Shown here: positions 5,013 to 6,425 of the stretch, in pieces | Position numbering within the stretch: the first letter of the stretch is position 1 | Layout of the letters: each line of letters begins with the position of its first letter | Source of the DNA: Bacillota bacterium | GTDB lineage: Bacteria > Bacillota > Bacilli > Alicyclobacillales > SLC66 | Length of the DNA stretch: 6,425 bases | Direction: 5' to 3' | Assembly (NCBI GenBank): GCA_021797415.1 | Contig: JAJZZT010000353.1 | Location: forward strand, 1 to 6,425 | The notes under the pieces: generated by a model | Databases searched by the model: none | Seen by the model: the letters and a program-made list of their open reading frames with translations, nothing else | What the model was told of the DNA's origin: nothing | Translations under genes and position numbers: made by a program

Positions 5013-5018
5013 GAGGAG
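5013..5018 (+). promoter_or_regulatory. Shine-Dalgarno that decides the rhamnosidase start
   Basis: GAGGAG abuts ATG 5019 with no spacer but is nine bases from TTG 5028, so the TTG is the likelier start. It also lies inside the tiny frame ATG 5008 (MKRR, stop TGA 5020-5022), which overlaps ATG 5019. Confidence 0.45.
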
Positions 5019-5027
5019 ATGACGCCG

Positions 5028-6425
5028 TTGTTTCGCGTGACAGCCGTTTCGATTGAGGACAAGATCCAGCCGGTCGGCATCGATGTTCTGTCGCCTCGTA
5101 TCAGTTGGCGGCTGGAGTCGGACGCCCGCGACGTGATTCAGCGTGCCTACCGGATCCAGGTTGCGGGCGACGGGGCGTTCGCGAACATCGTCTGGGATAC
5201 CGGACGGGTGGAGTCGGACCGGTCCGTGCAGGCCGAGTACGCTGGAGTTCCCTTGGCGTCCCGCGTGCGCTATTTCTGTCGCGTGCAGGCGTGGAGCGGC
5301 CATGGCGAAGAATCGGGCTGGAGTGATCCTGTCCATTGGGAGATGGGACTGCTTGATCCCGCGGAATGGCGGGGGGAGTGGATCTCGCCTGCCCATGACG
5401 ACGAAGCGGTCTGCCCTCTGCTGCGCCGCACTTTTTCCGTCCATGCGCCCGTCGCGAGAGCGAGATTGTATGCGACTGCCCTCGGCCTCTATGAAGCGCA
5501 CCTCAACGGGGAGCGCGTGGGGGATGAAGTGCTGGCGCCGGGATGGACGAGCTACCATCACCAACTGCAGTATCAGACATACGATGTGACCGGCCTGTTG
5601 GCAAGCGGTGACAACGTTCTCGGCGTTGTCCTGGGAAACGGGTGGTATCGGGGCAATCTGATGTGGGACGACCGCCGGGCGATCTTTGGCGACAGGCGGG
5701 CGGCCTTGATTCAGTTGCACATTGAGTACGAGGACGGAAGCGAGCAGGTCGTCACGAGCGACGGAGAGTGGAAGAGCGCCGATGGTCCTATTCTCATGTC
5801 GGAAATCTATCACGGCGAGACGTATGACGCGCGACAGGAATTGCCGGGGTGGTGTAAAAGCGGGTTCGACGCGTCCGCTTGGAGCGGCGTGGAGACGCTT
5901 GACGCCGACAGGTCGGGCCTGGTGGCGCAGATCAACCATCCGATGCGCGTGATGGAGGAGGTGCCGCCGCAGACGCTGATCCACACGCCGGCGGGGGAGA
6001 CCGTGATCGATTTCGGCCAGAACATGGTGGGCTGGGTCCGTTTTCGGGTGTCGGGGAGCGCGGGCGACAGGGTTGTCCTGCAACACGCGGAAGTGATTGA
6101 CCGCGAGGGGAACTTCTACACGGCGAATCTGCGCTCCGCCCGCCAGACGGTCACGTACATCTGCAAGGGAGATCCTGCGGGCGAGGAATTCGAGCCGCAT
6201 TTCACCTTTCAGGGATTTCGCTACGTGAAGGTGGTCGAACATCCGGGCCCGGTGCAACTGGAACGGTTCGTCGGCCGCGTCGTGCACAGCGATCTCCCGC
6301 AGACAGGGACATTCACGTGTTCGGAACCGCTGCTGAACCAGTTGCAGCACAACATTGTGTGGGGACAGAAGGGCAACTTTGTGGACGTTCCGACGGATTG
6401 CCCGCAGCGCGACGAGCGGCTGGGA
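5028..6425 (+). CDS. GH78 alpha-L-rhamnosidase, N-terminal 466 residues (3' end outside window)
   Basis: The enzyme should release terminal alpha-L-rhamnose from oligosaccharides or glycosides. Visible domains, in order: an Ig/fibronectin-like N-domain (1-110) with the family's opening GIDVLSPRISWRL (17-29); a Bac_rhamnosid_N beta-domain with LYATALGLYEAHLNG (from 147) and LGNGWYRG (202-209); a second beta-sandwich with DFGQNMVGW (328-336) and HFTFQGFRYVKV (391-402); and the start of the catalytic barrel, ending in VDVPTDCPQRDERLG (452-466). In that motif Asp457 and Glu463 correspond to residues shown in a Streptomyces GH78 enzyme to bind sugar and act as general acid (recalled). The general base lies beyond the window, so completeness cannot be judged. 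No signal peptide is seen. ATG 5019 would add three residues. The gene is divergent from the NUDIX-sulfatase pair; substrate induction is likely but not shown. Confidence 0.95.
   Translation, partial: MFRVTAVSIEDKIQPVGIDVLSPRISWRLESDARDVIQRAYRIQVAGDGAFANIVWDTGRVESDRSVQAEYAGVPLASRVRYFCRVQAWSGHGEESGWSDPVHWEMGLLDPAEWRGEWISPAHDDEAVCPLLRRTFSVHAPVARARLYATALGLYEAHLNGERVGDEVLAPGWTSYHHQLQYQTYDVTGLLASGDNVLGVVLGNGWYRGNLMWDDRRAIFGDRRAALIQLHIEYEDGSEQVVTSDGEWKSADGPILMSEIYHGETYDARQELPGWCKSGFDASAWSGVETLDADRSGLVAQINHPMRVMEEVPPQTLIHTPAGETVIDFGQNMVGWVRFRVSGSAGDRVVLQHAEVIDREGNFYTANLRSARQTVTYICKGDPAGEEFEPHFTFQGFRYVKVVEHPGPVQLERFVGRVVHSDLPQTGTFTCSEPLLNQLQHNIVWGQKGNFVDVPTDCPQRDERLG

Noticed and set aside
4959..6350. 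Long minus-strand open frame (463 codons) opposite the rhamnosidase
   Set aside because: Its translation is rich in Arg, His and Pro with no motif. The plus strand carries an uninterrupted, well-conserved GH78 protein, so this is an antisense shadow of GC-rich coding sequence.

Overview
The window looks like accessory chromosome of an endospore-forming Firmicute (Bacillales type, perhaps Alicyclobacillaceae or Paenibacillaceae). The reasons are strong AGGAGG-type ribosome binding sites, frequent TTG starts with good Shine-Dalgarno (SD) sequences, a YjcZ-type tiny sporulation membrane protein, a YdaF-like acetyltransferase, and candidate sporulation-sigma -10 elements. The genus is not decided by the sequence. 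Most genes are moderately GC-rich, while bases 120-780 are clearly AT-rich and look foreign or decayed.

Layout. (1) 1-140: the last 38 codons of an IS1595/ISXO2-like transposase and the right end of that insertion. (2) 111-828: an AT-rich stretch with an unrecognised ORF (201-542) whose frame stays open back to the insertion, so it is probably the 3' part of an interrupted gene. A hairpin follows that overlaps the ribosome binding site of a possible 26-residue membrane peptide, then non-coding sequence. (3) 835-1386: a plus-strand GNAT acetyltransferase of the RimJ/RimL/YdaF type, converging on the next group. (4) 2490-1401, minus strand: a small set with a sporulation flavour. It consists of a 33-residue YjcZ-like membrane protein, a Gly/Ala-rich 97-residue protein, a 14-bp perfect hairpin (likely terminator), and a membrane-anchored M23 peptidase. 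Sporulation-like -10 elements precede the first gene and the peptidase. (5) 4835-2626, minus strand: a zinc-ribbon NUDIX hydrolase, a degenerate 14-bp tandem repeat in the gap, and a cysteine-type S1 sulfatase. (6) 4836-5027: a divergent regulatory region with two perfect dyads and a repeated 13-mer. (7) 5028-6425, plus strand: the N-terminal 466 residues of a GH78 alpha-L-rhamnosidase, cut by the window edge just after its catalytic-acid motif.

Working together. The divergent rhamnosidase and sulfatase, both without signal peptides, suggest intracellular breakdown of imported sulfated, rhamnose-containing oligosaccharides (inference). The YjcZ-like protein, Gly/Ala-rich protein and M23 peptidase may be made in the mother cell or spore envelope (inference from one family match and promoter-like motifs). 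No tRNA, rRNA or CRISPR array was seen.
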